Below, one piece after another: positions 7,919-17,241 of a DNA stretch of 32,286 nucleotides (positions are counted from its first letter, which is position 1; every line of letters starts with the position of its first letter). The DNA is from Rhodospirillaceae bacterium BRH_c57. GTDB lineage: Bacteria > Pseudomonadota > Alphaproteobacteria > Rhodospirillales > Rhodospirillaceae. Location of the stretch: assembly GCA_000961745.1 (NCBI GenBank), contig LAEA01000165.1:1-32286 (forward strand), in the 5' to 3' direction. The position numbers were made by a program, and so were the translations under genes. The notes below the pieces were generated by a model that was not told the DNA's origin, made no database searches, and worked only from the letters and a program-made list of their open reading frames with translations.

Positions 7919-10196
7919 GAACCGCACCGCCTTCCGTCGTCTTGGCGTTGACCCTGGCACCACCGCCGTGGGCGGGGTTCGCGGCCGGGGGATGAAATGC
8001 CATGGAAATGCGCGCACCACAGTCCGGGGCATCTTCCAGTATCAGATCGGCCCCATGGTCTTCCAGGATTTTCTTGACGATGGCAAGCCCCAGGCCGGTT
8101 CCCTTTGCCCGCGTGGTCACATAGGGCTCGGTCAGGCGGCCCCGGTCGGGCGGCAGGCCTTTGCCATTGTCCTGCACGGTGACCACCACCCTACGGCGTG
8201 CCCCGCCCGCCTCCAGTTCCTCGGCCAGGGTGACCGAGATGCGGCCCGGCGGCAAGCTTTCGCCGGCCCGGCCGTCGATGGCCTCGACCGCGTTCTTGAG
8301 CAGATTTGTCAGGGCACGGCCGATTTGGCCGTTATCGCACATCACCACGACCGGGTGGTCGGGCAGCGCCGTTTCGAACTTAATGGCCGGATAGGCCGTA
8401 CGTTGCAGGAACACGGCCTGGGTGACCAACCTGTTGAGGCTTTCCGGCTGCAACACCGGGCTCGGCATCCGGGCGAAGGACGAAAATTCATCGACCATGC
8501 GGCCGATGTCGCCGACGTGGCGGACGATGGTGTCGGTGCACTGCACGAACACCTCGGGATCCTCGGTGATCTGCTTGAGGTAGCGCCGCTTGAGGCGTTC
8601 GGCCGAAAGCTGGATGGGGGTCAGCGGATTCTTGATCTCGTGGGCGATGCGCCGCGCCACGTCGGCCCAGGCCGCCTTGCGCTGGGCCGACTGCAACTCG
8701 GTGATGTCGTCAAAGGTCAGAATGTGGCCGATGACGTCCAGACCCTGGCTTTCCACCACCACGCGGACCAGAAAGGTCAGGGCGCGGCCGTCGCGGACCA
8801 GTTCCACCTCGCGCTGCACGGACTGGTCGGGCCGCTGACCGGCCAGGGTCACCAGTTGCAGAAACTCGGGCACCGCCTCGGAGAGCGGGCGGCCGATCCA
8901 CTCGTCCATGTCAGTGTGCAGCAGGGTCGAGGCCGAACGGTTAGCCAAGGTGATGGCGCCCTCGGGATCGGTCGAAACCACCCCGGCCGACACGCCGGCC
9001 AGCACCGTTTCGGTAAACCGTCGCCGCTCGTCGAGTTCGAGGTTGGCATCAAGCAGCTTGTCCTGCTGGCTGGCAATGCGGCTGGTCATGCGATTGAAGG
9101 CGCGTGACAGCACGGCGATTTCGTCGCTGGCGGCCGTCTCATGCACCCGCACCTGAAGATCACCCATCCTGACCCGCTCCGAGGCGTCGATCAGTTCGGC
9201 GATGGGGGTTGCGAGGCGCGTCGCCAGGGTCAACCCGACCCACACGGCCACCGACAGCAGCAACAGCGTCACGATAATGAAAATCAGGGAGAACGTGATC
9301 TCCAGGTTCGAGCGGCCTTCCTGCAAGGCCTGATACTGCTCCACCGCGCTGTCGGTGCGGGCGATGTGTTGCAGCACGCTCTGGTCCACGAACCGGCCGA
9401 CGTACAGGTAGGCCGATGGAATGACGTCCAGCTTGACCAGGGCCCGCACGCGGTCCTGGGATTCGCCGGTCAGCACGGCCACCTCGCCCTGGTCGGCGCG
9501 TTCCAGGGACCAGTACGGCACTTCCTCGAAATGCAGGGCGAAGGTATAGCCGGCCCGCGCCATGACCTTGCCGCCGGTATCGAACACCACCGCCTCGGTC
9601 AGGCCGCGCAGGTTGAGCTGGGTGTTGAGGTAACGTTCCAGGGCCTGCGGCGTGCTGAGGATCTGCGACCAATTGCGGTTGAGGTCATTGGCCACCGACA
9701 GCACCTGCCCGGCGATGACCTGCTGGTGTTCCTTGAGATAGGCCTGGGCGACGGCGCGCGATTCCTCCAGCGCCGTGCTCACCCGCTCGCCGAACCAGGC
9801 CTGGACGCCGACGTTGAAGAACAGAGCCGAAAAAACCGCAACCAGAATGGCAGGCGCCACCGCCAACGCACTGAAAAGCCCGACGAACCGAAGATGCAGG
9901 CGCGACCCTGCCCCGCCGCTGCGGCGGGCGATCCACACCTGAACCAACTGCCGGGCGACCACCGCGCCCAGGATGGTCAACAGGACAAGGTCGAGGTTGA
10001 GCAGGAACAGGATGGCCTTGGACTCGGGCTCGACCGGGGCCAGCCCGGTCATCACCGCATAGGTCGCCACGCCCGAGGTCAGCGCCGCTACCGTCAGGGC
10101 GACCGCCAGCTTGCGGCCGAGCCGCGCGCGGCGCGCCCTCAGGCCAAGCTTCATCAGGGTCCGGCGCAGGCTGACCGCTGTTTGCTGGTTGCTCAT
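7908..10196 (-). CDS. ntrY: Membrane sensor histidine kinase NtrY
   Basis: A 762-residue kinase that phosphorylates NtrX. Transmembrane segments are visible at about 30-52, 60-83, 103-128 and 302-325. An extracytoplasmic loop of about 170 residues lies between the third and fourth. A HAMP linker follows (about 325-380), then a PAS domain (about 390-500), the dimerisation/phosphoacceptor motif [15 protein letters not shown] with H519, and the ATPase domain with N, G1 and G2 boxes (LLKNAVEA, DNGKGLPP, KGTGLGLAIV). The stop lies inside the ntrX start, so translation is coupled. It follows ntrC by 37 bp, a gap that contains a small tandem duplication. Confidence 0.95.
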   Translation of the reverse strand: MSNQQTAVSLRRTLMKLGLRARRARLGRKLAVALTVAALTSGVATYAVMTGLAPVEPESKAILFLLNLDLVLLTILGAVVARQLVQVWIARRSGGAGSRLHLRFVGLFSALAVAPAILVAVFSALFFNVGVQAWFGERVSTALEESRAVAQAYLKEHQQVIAGQVLSVANDLNRNWSQILSTPQALERYLNTQLNLRGLTEAVVFDTGGKVMARAGYTFALHFEEVPYWSLERADQGEVAVLTGESQDRVRALVKLDVIPSAYLYVGRFVDQSVLQHIARTDSAVEQYQALQEGRSNLEITFSLIFIIVTLLLLSVAVWVGLTLATRLATPIAELIDASERVRMGDLQVRVHETAASDEIAVLSRAFNRMTSRIASQQDKLLDANLELDERRRFTETVLAGVSAGVVSTDPEGAITLANRSASTLLHTDMDEWIGRPLSEAVPEFLQLVTLAGQRPDQSVQREVELVRDGRALTFLVRVVVESQGLDVIGHILTFDDITELQSAQRKAAWADVARRIAHEIKNPLTPIQLSAERLKRRYLKQITEDPEVFVQCTDTIVRHVGDIGRMVDEFSSFARMPSPVLQPESLNRLVTQAVFLQRTAYPAIKFETALPDHPVVVMCDNGQIGRALTNLLKNAVEAIDGRAGESLPPGRISVTLAEELEAGGARRRVVVTVQDNGKGLPPDRGRLTEPYVTTRAKGTGLGLAIVKKILEDHGADLILEDAPDCGARISMAFHPPAANPAHGGGARVNAKTTEGGAVHGA

Positions 10197-10213
10197 GCGT
10201 TTTCTCTCGGCGA

Positions 10214-10233
10214 GCCCTATTTCACGCCACGCC

Positions 10234-10247
<14 letters not shown>
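10214..10247. repeat. 17-bp tandem duplication over the ntrC stop codon
   Basis: GCCCTATTTCACGCCAC (10214-10230) and GCCCTACTTCACGCCGC (10231-10247) match at 15 of 17 positions. The right-hand unit contains the last codons and TAG stop of ntrC; the left-hand unit lies in the ntrC-ntrY gap. It looks like a local slippage duplication. No function is evident. Confidence 0.6.
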
Positions 10248-11666
<1,419 letters not shown>

Positions 11667-11670
<4 letters not shown>

Positions 11671-12869
11671 TGCTCTGTACTCTTCCCCGGAAGGTCTGCC
11701 CACGCCAGGGCCGGGGCTCTGGTATGGACGATGGGCAGCATCACTTTGAACACGGTGCGGCGCGGCTGGCTGTCGAACTCGATGACGCCGCCGTGGTCGC
11801 TGATGATCTTGGCGACCAGGGCGAGGCCGAGGCCGCTGCCGGTGCGCTTGGTGGTCACGAACGGGTCGAACAGGTGCGGGCGCAGGTCCTCGGGGATGCC
11901 TTCGCCATTGTCCTGGACGGTCACCACCAGCGGCAGGTTCATCATCGTGCCCGACCCCGGAAGCTGCACCCGGATGCCATGCTGGTAGGATGTCGTGAGA
12001 GTTATTTCCGCAGTGTCCTGCGGACAGGCTTCAGCGGCGTTCTTGACCAGATTGAGGAACACCTGAATAAGCTGGTCGCGGTGCCCCCACACCGGCGGCA
12101 GCGACGGATCGTAGCGCTCGGTGAAGCGGACGTGGCGGGCAAAGCCGTTCTCGGCCACCCGGCGGACGTGCTCCATGACCTGATGGATGTTGACCGGGTC
12201 ACGCTCCAGGGGGCGTTGGTCGGTAAACACCTCCATGCGGTCCACCAACTTTACGATTCGGTCGGCCTCGTCGCAGATGAGCTGCGTCAGGGTGCGGTCC
12301 TCGGGCGCGGCGCTGGTTTCCAAAAGCTGCGCCGCGCCGCGAATGCCCGACAGCGGGTTCTTGATCTCGTGGGCCAGCAGCGCGGCCATGGCGGTAACCG
12401 ACCGGGCGGCGTTGCGATGGGCCAGTTGCTGGCCGATCTTCATGGCCAGGGTGTGCTCCATCAAGGACAGCACCACCCCGCCCGATCGGTCAACCAAGGG
12501 CGAAACCTGAGCGGTCACCGTGCGCGTTCCGGTGCGCAGAGACTCCAGGACCGTGCCGTACTCGGATACCGGGCTGCGATGCTCTAGGGCCTGAAAGACC
12601 AGGGTGCAGACGGTGGAGTCGCCCGGAATCAGCACATCCAGGCGCTGCCCGCACAGGTGCTGGGCCGAACTGTCGAACAGTTGCTCCCCGGCGCTGTTGA
12701 CAAAGCGGATCACGCCGGCGACGTCGATCACCAGCACCGCCTGAGGCAAGCTGGCCAGCGCGGTGCCAAGCGCGCCCTCGACGCTGTAGTCGCCGTTTGT
12801 CGGCGCCGGGGCGGCGGCCCCTGGCCGAGGCATCTGGCCGGGCATCCTGGGGGGCATCCGGGGGGGCAT
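11667..12869 (-). CDS. ntrB: Nitrogen regulation sensor kinase NtrB
   Basis: NtrB is the soluble kinase/phosphatase that acts on NtrC under control of PII. The 400-residue frame has a PAS domain (about 35-135), the phospho-acceptor H167 in [21 protein letters not shown], and an ATPase domain with N box [12 protein letters not shown]1 DNGEGIPE and G2 GSGLGLAL. No membrane segment is visible, as expected. The N-terminus is odd: four ATG codons 12 bp apart (12869, 12857, 12845, 12833) encode a repeated MPxx unit, so the real start is uncertain. The first ATG overlaps the dusB stop (TGATG), which favours coupled translation from there. Confidence 0.96.
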
Positions 12870-13873
12870 CAGGCGGCCTCGCGGTCGACGATGGGGGCGA
12901 AGAAAGCGGTGATGGCGGCCTGGGCCTGCATGGCGTCGTCCTCACGGTTGAACTCTTCGCGGAAGGTTGCCGCCCCAGGCAATCCGTGGACGGCCCAGGC
13001 AACGTGCTTGCGGGCCACGCGCAGACCCTTGTAGGTGCCGTAATGCTCCAGCAGCATCTCGACGTGTTCACGGAGAATGGCATGCCGTTCAGCCGGAGCC
13101 GGGTCGGCTTCCGCCGTGCCGCCGGCCAGTGCGCGGGCCACCTGACCGAGCAGCCATGGCCGCCCCTGGCAGGCCCGCCCGATCATCACCCCGTCGGCGC
13201 CCGAAGCCGCCAGAGCCGCCCGTGCATCGGCAACCCCCGTGATATCGCCGTTGACCACCAGCGGCAGGGGCGTCGCCTCGCGCACCGCCCGCACGGCGGT
13301 CCAGTCGGCGTGGCCGGTATACATCTGGCAGCGCGTCCGGCCATGGACCGTGATCAGCGCAATGCCGCTGCGCTCGGCGATGCGGGCCAGGGTCGGGGCG
13401 TTGCGGTTGGCGTCATCCCACCCCAGGCGCATCTTCAGGGTTACCGGCACGTCCACGGCGCGCACCACGGATTCGAGGATGCGTCCGGCCAGGACCTCGT
13501 CGCGCATCAGGGCGGATCCGGCGTAGCCCTTGACCACCTTCTTGACCGGGCAGCCCATGTTGATGTCGATCAGCGCCGCCCCCCGGTCGGCATTCATGCG
13601 CGCCGCCTCGGCCATCATGCTCGGCTCATTGCCGGCAAGCTGGACGGCCATGGGGAATTCGTCGGCGCACGGCGTGCTCATGCGCAGGGTATCGCGGTGG
13701 GCGCGCACCATCTGGCTGCTGGCGATCATTTCCGAATAAACCAGACCGGCCCCGAAACGACGCACCAATCGACGGAACGGCATGTCGGTGACCCCGGACA
13801 TGGGGGCCAGCAACACGGGAGCATCAATGGTGAGGGGGCCGATACGCAACGGCGCAAGCGCAAGGGTCATCAT
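12869..13873 (-). CDS. dusB: tRNA-dihydrouridine synthase B
   Basis: An FMN-dependent enzyme that reduces uridine to dihydrouridine in the tRNA D-loop. With the ATG at 13873 it has 334 residues, close to the family norm. Visible motifs are LLAPMSGVTD at the start of the barrel, the catalytic Cys at about 108 in DINMGCPVKKV, the KMRLGWD segment, HGRTRCQMYTG, and the phosphate-binding VNGDITG and DGVMIGRACQGRPW segments. A longer frame opens with GTG at 13921, but its extra residues are not family-like. It leads the ntrBC-ntrYX cluster, the arrangement seen in many proteobacteria (dusB-ntrB or dusB-fis). Confidence 0.93.
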   Translation of the reverse strand: MMTLALAPLRIGPLTIDAPVLLAPMSGVTDMPFRRLVRRFGAGLVYSEMIASSQMVRAHRDTLRMSTPCADEFPMAVQLAGNEPSMMAEAARMNADRGAALIDINMGCPVKKVVKGYAGSALMRDEVLAGRILESVVRAVDVPVTLKMRLGWDDANRNAPTLARIAERSGIALITVHGRTRCQMYTGHADWTAVRAVREATPLPLVVNGDITGVADARAALAASGADGVMIGRACQGRPWLLGQVARALAGGTAEADPAPAERHAILREHVEMLLEHYGTYKGLRVARKHVAWAVHGLPGAATFREEFNREDDAMQAQAAITAFFAPIVDREAA

Positions 13874-13941
13874 GGACTCGGCATCACGGGAGGCGCAGGG
13901 GCGCGCTACATCAGGGGACACGCAAGGGCGCGTTTGGCTGC

Positions 13942-13971
13942 ATAATAAATAGGCATGGCTTGGAAAGGCAA
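13942..13971 (-). promoter_or_regulatory. Possible promoter for dusB-ntrBC
   Basis: On the minus strand, TTGCCT (13966-13971) and TATTAT (13942-13947) are separated by 18 bp and lie about 70 bp upstream of the preferred dusB start. Both hexamers match the sigma-70 consensus only moderately, but the stretch is clearly AT-richer than its surroundings and is the only plausible promoter position ahead of the operon. Confidence 0.3.
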
Positions 13972-14003
13972 ATCCTAAACGTGCAGCCCGAAAATTAGGC
14001 AGG

Positions 14004-14804
14004 TCAACCGACCAGCACGCCGGAGACGAATTTCACCCCAGGATAGGCCAGGGTCAGCACCAGATAGGCCAGCAGCACGAACCGCGCGGCGGCCCGGCCC
14101 CGCACCCCCGTGAAGTGCTTGGCGGCGAGCAGCCCGCCAATAATCACAAAGGCCAGGATGCTGAGCAGGGTCTTGTGGTCAAGGGTCAGCAACTGGCCGC
14201 TCTCCAGCCACTCGACGGCCATACCGGAAATCAGCCCCAGGCCAAGCACGACCTCGGACAGGCCCAGGAGCAGCGTGGACGTCCGCTCGGCATCGGCAAC
14301 CGATGGCAACTGGCGGGTCAGCCGGTTGGGTTGCTTGCGCTTGAGCGCCCGTTCCTGAAGGAAAGCCGCCAACGCCGACACCGCCGCCAAGGTCAGCAGC
14401 GCATAGGTCAGCACGCCCACGGTGATGTGGATGCGTACCCAGCCGGTCGGCGCAGCCTCGGCCAGCGGTGCGCCCAGGGCATGTTGCCACACCGTGGCGA
14501 TCAGCCCCAGCACCAGCAGGTATGGCGCCAGCAACGGCAGCAGCCGCCACAAGGTCGGCACCACGGCCGAACCGATGGCGAACAATAGGATGGTCGCGGC
14601 GATGCTCACCCACAAGGCCGGGGCAAGCCCGCTGACCCAGGCGCCGCCGAGGATGGCGATGCCGATGACCGCCGGCCCGACAAAGGCCAGCCCGACCGAG
14701 GCCCAGAACGCGGCATCGCGCCGCAAATCGGGCCGCAGACCGAGAATGGTCGCCGGTACCATGGTCAGAAGCGCAGTGACGCTATGAAGGAGTCCAGGAA
14801 GCAT
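14004..14804 (-). CDS. CcsA/YpjD-like cytochrome c assembly-family inner membrane protein
   Basis: A 266-residue integral membrane protein with about eight hydrophobic segments (for example 34-60, 62-80, 85-105, 128-150, 180-200, 210-228, 237-258). It resembles the CcsA/ResC/CcmC haem-handling superfamily in the small YpjD (CorE) subgroup. Histidines in membrane context are visible in WVRIHITVGVLTYAL and LDHKTLLSILAF, as expected for haem ligands. No WGxWWxWD tryptophan-rich motif is evident, which separates it from true CcmC/CcmF. Its role is not well established in the family. It is transcribed alone, divergently from ispDF. No good ribosome binding site was seen before the ATG. Confidence 0.75.
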   Translation of the reverse strand: MLPGLLHSVTALLTMVPATILGLRPDLRRDAAFWASVGLAFVGPAVIGIAILGGAWVSGLAPALWVSIAATILLFAIGSAVVPTLWRLLPLLAPYLLVLGLIATVWQHALGAPLAEAAPTGWVRIHITVGVLTYALLTLAAVSALAAFLQERALKRKQPNRLTRQLPSVADAERTSTLLLGLSEVVLGLGLISGMAVEWLESGQLLTLDHKTLLSILAFVIIGGLLAAKHFTGVRGRAAARFVLLAYLVLTLAYPGVKFVSGVLVG

Positions 14805-15006
14805 GGGCCGATCATAGCCGTTTCATCGCGAAACACAATCACCCTGCCGCAGCACAGAAGAGCGCTTAAAAATTCTATATATCGTTTATTTTCAGCGCTC
14901 TGATAAAAGTATTTTATGTCGTTTATCAACACGTCTGCGGGACTCCCTGTCCGCCGCCTGCTCTGTTAGGGTATCCGCCCTGCCCCCGGTTCATTCGAGG
15001 CTCCTC
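14805..15006. promoter_or_regulatory. AT-rich divergent intergenic region with an inverted repeat
   Basis: The 202-bp gap between the divergent CcsA-like gene and ispDF holds the most AT-rich tract of the window (about 14866-14930). The inverted repeat AGAGCGCT (14859-14866) and AGCGCTCT (14894-14901) brackets part of it, and the partial repeat TCGTTTAT occurs at 14882-14889 and TCGTTTAT again at 14919-14926. Several TATTTT and TATAT boxes could serve as -10 elements, but no pair with a convincing -35 was found. A GAGG ribosome binding site precedes the ispDF ATG. Confidence 0.5.
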
Positions 15007-16164
15007 ATGAAAGTTGCCGCCCTGATCGTCGCCGCCGGCCGAGGCACCCGCTTTGGCGGCGGCCTTGCCAAACAGTACTGTCTTCTGGACGGGCGCCCGG
15101 TGCTGCGCCACAGCTTGGCCATTCTCGCCGCGCATCCGGCCGTGAGCGCGGTGCGAGCCGTCATCCATCAGGATGATCGCGCGCTGTACGATGCCGCAGC
15201 GTCGGGCCTGAACGTGCTGGACCCCGTGCCCGGCGGAGCAGAGCGCCAGGAGTCGGTGCGCCTGGGCCTGGAAAGTCTTGAGGGCATGGGCTTTGATGCG
15301 GTGCTGGTGCATGACGCCGCGCGCCCGTTCCTAAGCCGTGCGCTTGTCAGCCGGGTGCTCGACGGACTGGCCGATGCCGATGGCGCGGTGCCGGGCCTGC
15401 CGGTGGCGGATACCCTCAAGCGCGCCGCAGCCGATGGCACCATCACGGCGACCGTCCCGCGCGACAGCTTATGGCGGGCGCAGACCCCGCAAGGCTTCCG
15501 GTTTGATACGCTGCTGAACGCCCATCGCGCCGGCACTGGACAGGCCCTGACAGACGACGCCGCCGTCATCGAGGCGACAGGCGGCCGGGTGTGTTTGGTT
15601 CAAGGCGACGAGGCCAACCGCAAGATCACCCTGCCCGACGACATGACCGCATTCGACGGCGCGGCCCCTGCCCTGCTGCTGCCACGGGTCGGGTTTGGCT
15701 TCGACGTACATGGTTTTGTGGAGGGTGAGTCGGTGACCCTGTGCGGCGTGGAGGTGCCCCATACGGCGCGTCTGTCAGGCCATTCCGACGCCGACGTCGC
15801 GCTTCACGCCCTGGCCGATGCGCTTTACGGCGCTGTCGGGGCCGGCGACATCGGCCGCCATTTCCCGCCATCCGACATGCGCTGGAAAGGCGCCCCGTCC
15901 GCGCTGTTCCTGACCCACGCCCGCGACATGGTGCGCGCCCTGGGCGGCCGCATCGCCCATGTGGACGTCACGATCATCTGCGAATCCCCCAAGGTCGGAC
16001 CCCACCGGGCCGCCATGGTGTCGCGCGTGGCAGACCTGCTGGAGTTGCCGGAGGAACGGGTCAGCGTCAAAGCCACCACCACCGAGGGGCTGGGCTTCAC
16101 CGGCCGACGCGAAGGCATCGCCGCACAGGCCGTGACAACCGTCCTGATGCCTGAGACGCACTGA
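15007..16164 (+). CDS. ispDF: Bifunctional IspD/IspF isoprenoid biosynthesis enzyme
   Basis: This fused enzyme carries out two steps of the methylerythritol phosphate pathway: CTP-dependent formation of CDP-methylerythritol (IspD) and cyclisation to MEcPP (IspF). Residues 1-220 are IspD, with the nucleotide-binding AAGRGTRFGGGLAKQY (10-25) and VHDAARPF (101-108). Residues about 226-385 are IspF, with metal ligands D233 and H235 in GFDVHGF, H259-D261 in SGHSDAD, and the KATTTEGLGFTGR end. Total length of 385 matches alphaproteobacterial fusions. A GAGG ribosome binding site precedes the ATG. A repeat-rich non-coding region follows. Confidence 0.96.
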   Translation: MKVAALIVAAGRGTRFGGGLAKQYCLLDGRPVLRHSLAILAAHPAVSAVRAVIHQDDRALYDAAASGLNVLDPVPGGAERQESVRLGLESLEGMGFDAVLVHDAARPFLSRALVSRVLDGLADADGAVPGLPVADTLKRAAADGTITATVPRDSLWRAQTPQGFRFDTLLNAHRAGTGQALTDDAAVIEATGGRVCLVQGDEANRKITLPDDMTAFDGAAPALLLPRVGFGFDVHGFVEGESVTLCGVEVPHTARLSGHSDADVALHALADALYGAVGAGDIGRHFPPSDMRWKGAPSALFLTHARDMVRALGGRIAHVDVTIICESPKVGPHRAAMVSRVADLLELPEERVSVKATTTEGLGFTGRREGIAAQAVTTVLMPETH

Positions 16165-16169
16165 GCATC

Positions 16170-16226
16170 TAGGCGCTAACATACGCCGGGCTCTGCCCGG
16201 ACCCGCCAGGAGACGCAGTCTCCTGG
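16170..16226 (+). repeat. Double-hairpin intergenic repeat, copy A
   Basis: TAGGCGCTAAC (16170-16180) is followed by a hairpin CCGGGC-TCT-GCCCGG (16186-16200), a CCCG linker, and a second hairpin CCAGGAGAC-GCA-GTCTCCTGG (16206-16226). It starts six bases after the ispDF stop. A second copy, in opposite orientation, lies at 16585-16651, and two further relatives occur at 24619-24655 and 24690-24725. It may end ispDF transcription, but there is no T run. Confidence 0.7.
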
Positions 16227-16309
16227 ACCTCGGGTGTTGGCCTCAGTAGAAAGCCGCGCGCAGCGCATTAACAGGCTGCTGAAAATCTCTTTCAAGCAAA
16301 CCCTGATCG

Positions 16310-16344
16310 TCGCACCCGCGCAGGCGGGTGCCCAGGGGCCGCAG
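16310..16344 (+). repeat. REP-like hairpin, left member of an inverted pair
   Basis: A 35-bp unit containing the perfect hairpin GCACCCGC-GCAG-GCGGGTGC (16312-16331) and a CCAGGGGCCGCAG tail. Its inverted partner lies at 16393-16427. The stem differs from the partner at two positions on each arm, and both sides change together so that pairing is kept. Confidence 0.75.
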
Positions 16345-16392
16345 ATATAACCGTTTACCGTCAATGGCTTAAAGAGCCTCATAGGACTGTTT

Positions 16393-16427
16393 CTGCGGCC
16401 CCTGGGTTCCCGCCTGCGCGGGAACGA
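16393..16427 (-). repeat. REP-like hairpin, right member of an inverted pair
   Basis: Reverse complement of the unit at 16310-16344 except for compensating stem changes: the hairpin is GTTCCCGC-CTGC-GCGGGAAC on the plus strand (16406-16425). The two units can also pair with each other over 35 bp, with a 48-bp loop between them, giving a long cruciform or transcript stem. Confidence 0.75.
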
Positions 16428-16584
16428 TGGGTCTAGTTTTGGTGAATCGAAATCAACCAGGGAATTCTTTCACAAGCTCCTTCGCGGGAAGGACGAAATT
16501 GAAGTTGTGTTTTTCAGCACACTGTTAATGCTGAGAGAGCATCTGCCTGCGGCGCAAGGCGTGGAAACGCTCATTTCATGGGTC

Positions 16585-16651
16585 CCAAGGGCCGTTCGGC
16601 CCTTGGCGGGCGCGGGCAGAGCCCGCTTTCCTTCACCAAAGTTAGCGCCTA
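16585..16651 (-). repeat. Double-hairpin intergenic repeat, copy B (inverted)
   Basis: On the minus strand the order is TAGGCGCTAAC (16641-16651), hairpin GCGGGC-TCT-GCCCGC (16612-16626), a short CCCGC-containing linker, and hairpin CCAAGGGCC-GAAC-GGCCCTTGG (16585-16606). The order and the 11-base lead are the same as in copy A; the second stem has a different sequence but is still perfectly paired. Confidence 0.7.
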
Positions 16652-16727
16652 TAAGGCGCGGCCTTCTGGACCTCGGCCTTTTGCGATGGGGTGGACGCCC
16701 AGGCCTTCCTCAAACTCAGCAGGGCCC

Positions 16728-16880
16728 CTACGTTCTGCCGGTCGAGTTGGTGCCGCTCAGGCTGATCAAGCGGGCGCGATTGAACGCGGCGTCGATGCGG
16801 CCCTGGCGCCGCTCATGCCTTCGCCGCCACATCCGGTACGGATAGGCCAGGATCATGGCGATAATCAGAAGTTCAAGCAC
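16728..16880 (-). CDS. Probable small single-pass membrane protein (50 residues)
   Basis: A short frame starting at GTG 16880 and ending at TAG 16728-16730. It is preceded by GAGGGGG five bases upstream of the start, a strong ribosome binding site. The product begins with a hydrophobic stretch (LELLIIAMILAYPY) followed at once by a very basic segment (RMWRRRHERRQGR), the pattern of an inner-membrane peptide with its C-terminus in the cytoplasm. It lies 52 bp after cutA on the same strand, so it may be the last gene of that unit. No named family is recognised. Conservation of the frame has not been tested. Confidence 0.5.
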   Translation of the reverse strand: MLELLIIAMILAYPYRMWRRRHERRQGRIDAAFNRARLISLSGTNSTGRT

Positions 16881-16932
16881 GCTGCCCCCTCGGTCGCGAG
16901 TCCACCTACCCTATCCGGTGCTATACAGTCGG

Positions 16933-17241
16933 TCAATTGTCCTGAATCCACGATAGAAATGCTGGCGCTCCGGCCGTGATGGGCAGCGCGACGACGCAGG
17001 GACAGTCGTAGGAGTGCAGCTCGTTTACCCGTTCGGCCAGCGCCGTGACCTTGTCTTCGGTCGTTTTGGCGATGAAGGCGACTTCACCGTCCTGTTGCAC
17101 GGCGTCCTGCCAGCGATAGATCGACGTGATCTCTCCCAGCACGTTGACGCACGCGGCAAGCCGTTCCTCGACCAGCGCCCGGCCGATGCGCAATGCCTCG
17201 TCGCGGTCGCTGGCAGTCATGTAAACGATGCACGGGCTCAT
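16933..17241 (-). CDS. cutA: Divalent-cation tolerance protein CutA
   Basis: CutA is a small trimeric PII-like-fold protein linked to divalent metal tolerance; its exact cellular role is unsettled. The 102-residue product has the conserved LAACVNVLGEITSIYRWQ segment (about 29-46), the EVAFIAKTT strand, and the ending HSYDCPCVVALPI followed by FLSWI. The length is normal for the family. The ATG at 17241 has a GGAGAGAG ribosome binding site and overlaps the TGA of the upstream glycosyltransferase-like gene (ATGA), so the longer start at 17295 is rejected. Confidence 0.93.
   Translation of the reverse strand: MSPCIVYMTASDRDEALRIGRALVEERLAACVNVLGEITSIYRWQDAVQQDGEVAFIAKTTEDKVTALAERVNELHSYDCPCVVALPITAGAPAFLSWIQDN

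Larger units (their letters stand above)
16265..16531. mobile_element. MITE-like element with 22-bp terminal inverted repeats
   Basis: The ends GCATTAACAGGCTGCTGAAAAT (first 20 shown by position: 16265-16286) and the reverse complement of 16510-16531 match at 19 of 22 positions. The CAG-GCTGCTGAAAA-like ends recall those of transposase-mobilised elements. TTAA occurs just outside the CAG on both sides and could be a duplicated target. The 267-bp body has no coding frame, and holds a pair of REP-like hairpins and a TCCTTC-GCGG-GAAGGA hairpin (16478-16493). No transposase is present in the window, so mobilisation would need one elsewhere. Confidence 0.5.

Noticed and set aside
7632-9107. Long plus-strand frame opposite ntrX and ntrY
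   Set aside because: Antisense shadow in high-GC DNA; no domain and composition typical of reverse-strand translation of kinase and regulator genes.
16507-16845. Plus-strand frames in the repeat block after ispDF
   Set aside because: They run through the inverted repeats and their hairpins, have no ribosome binding site and no family resemblance.
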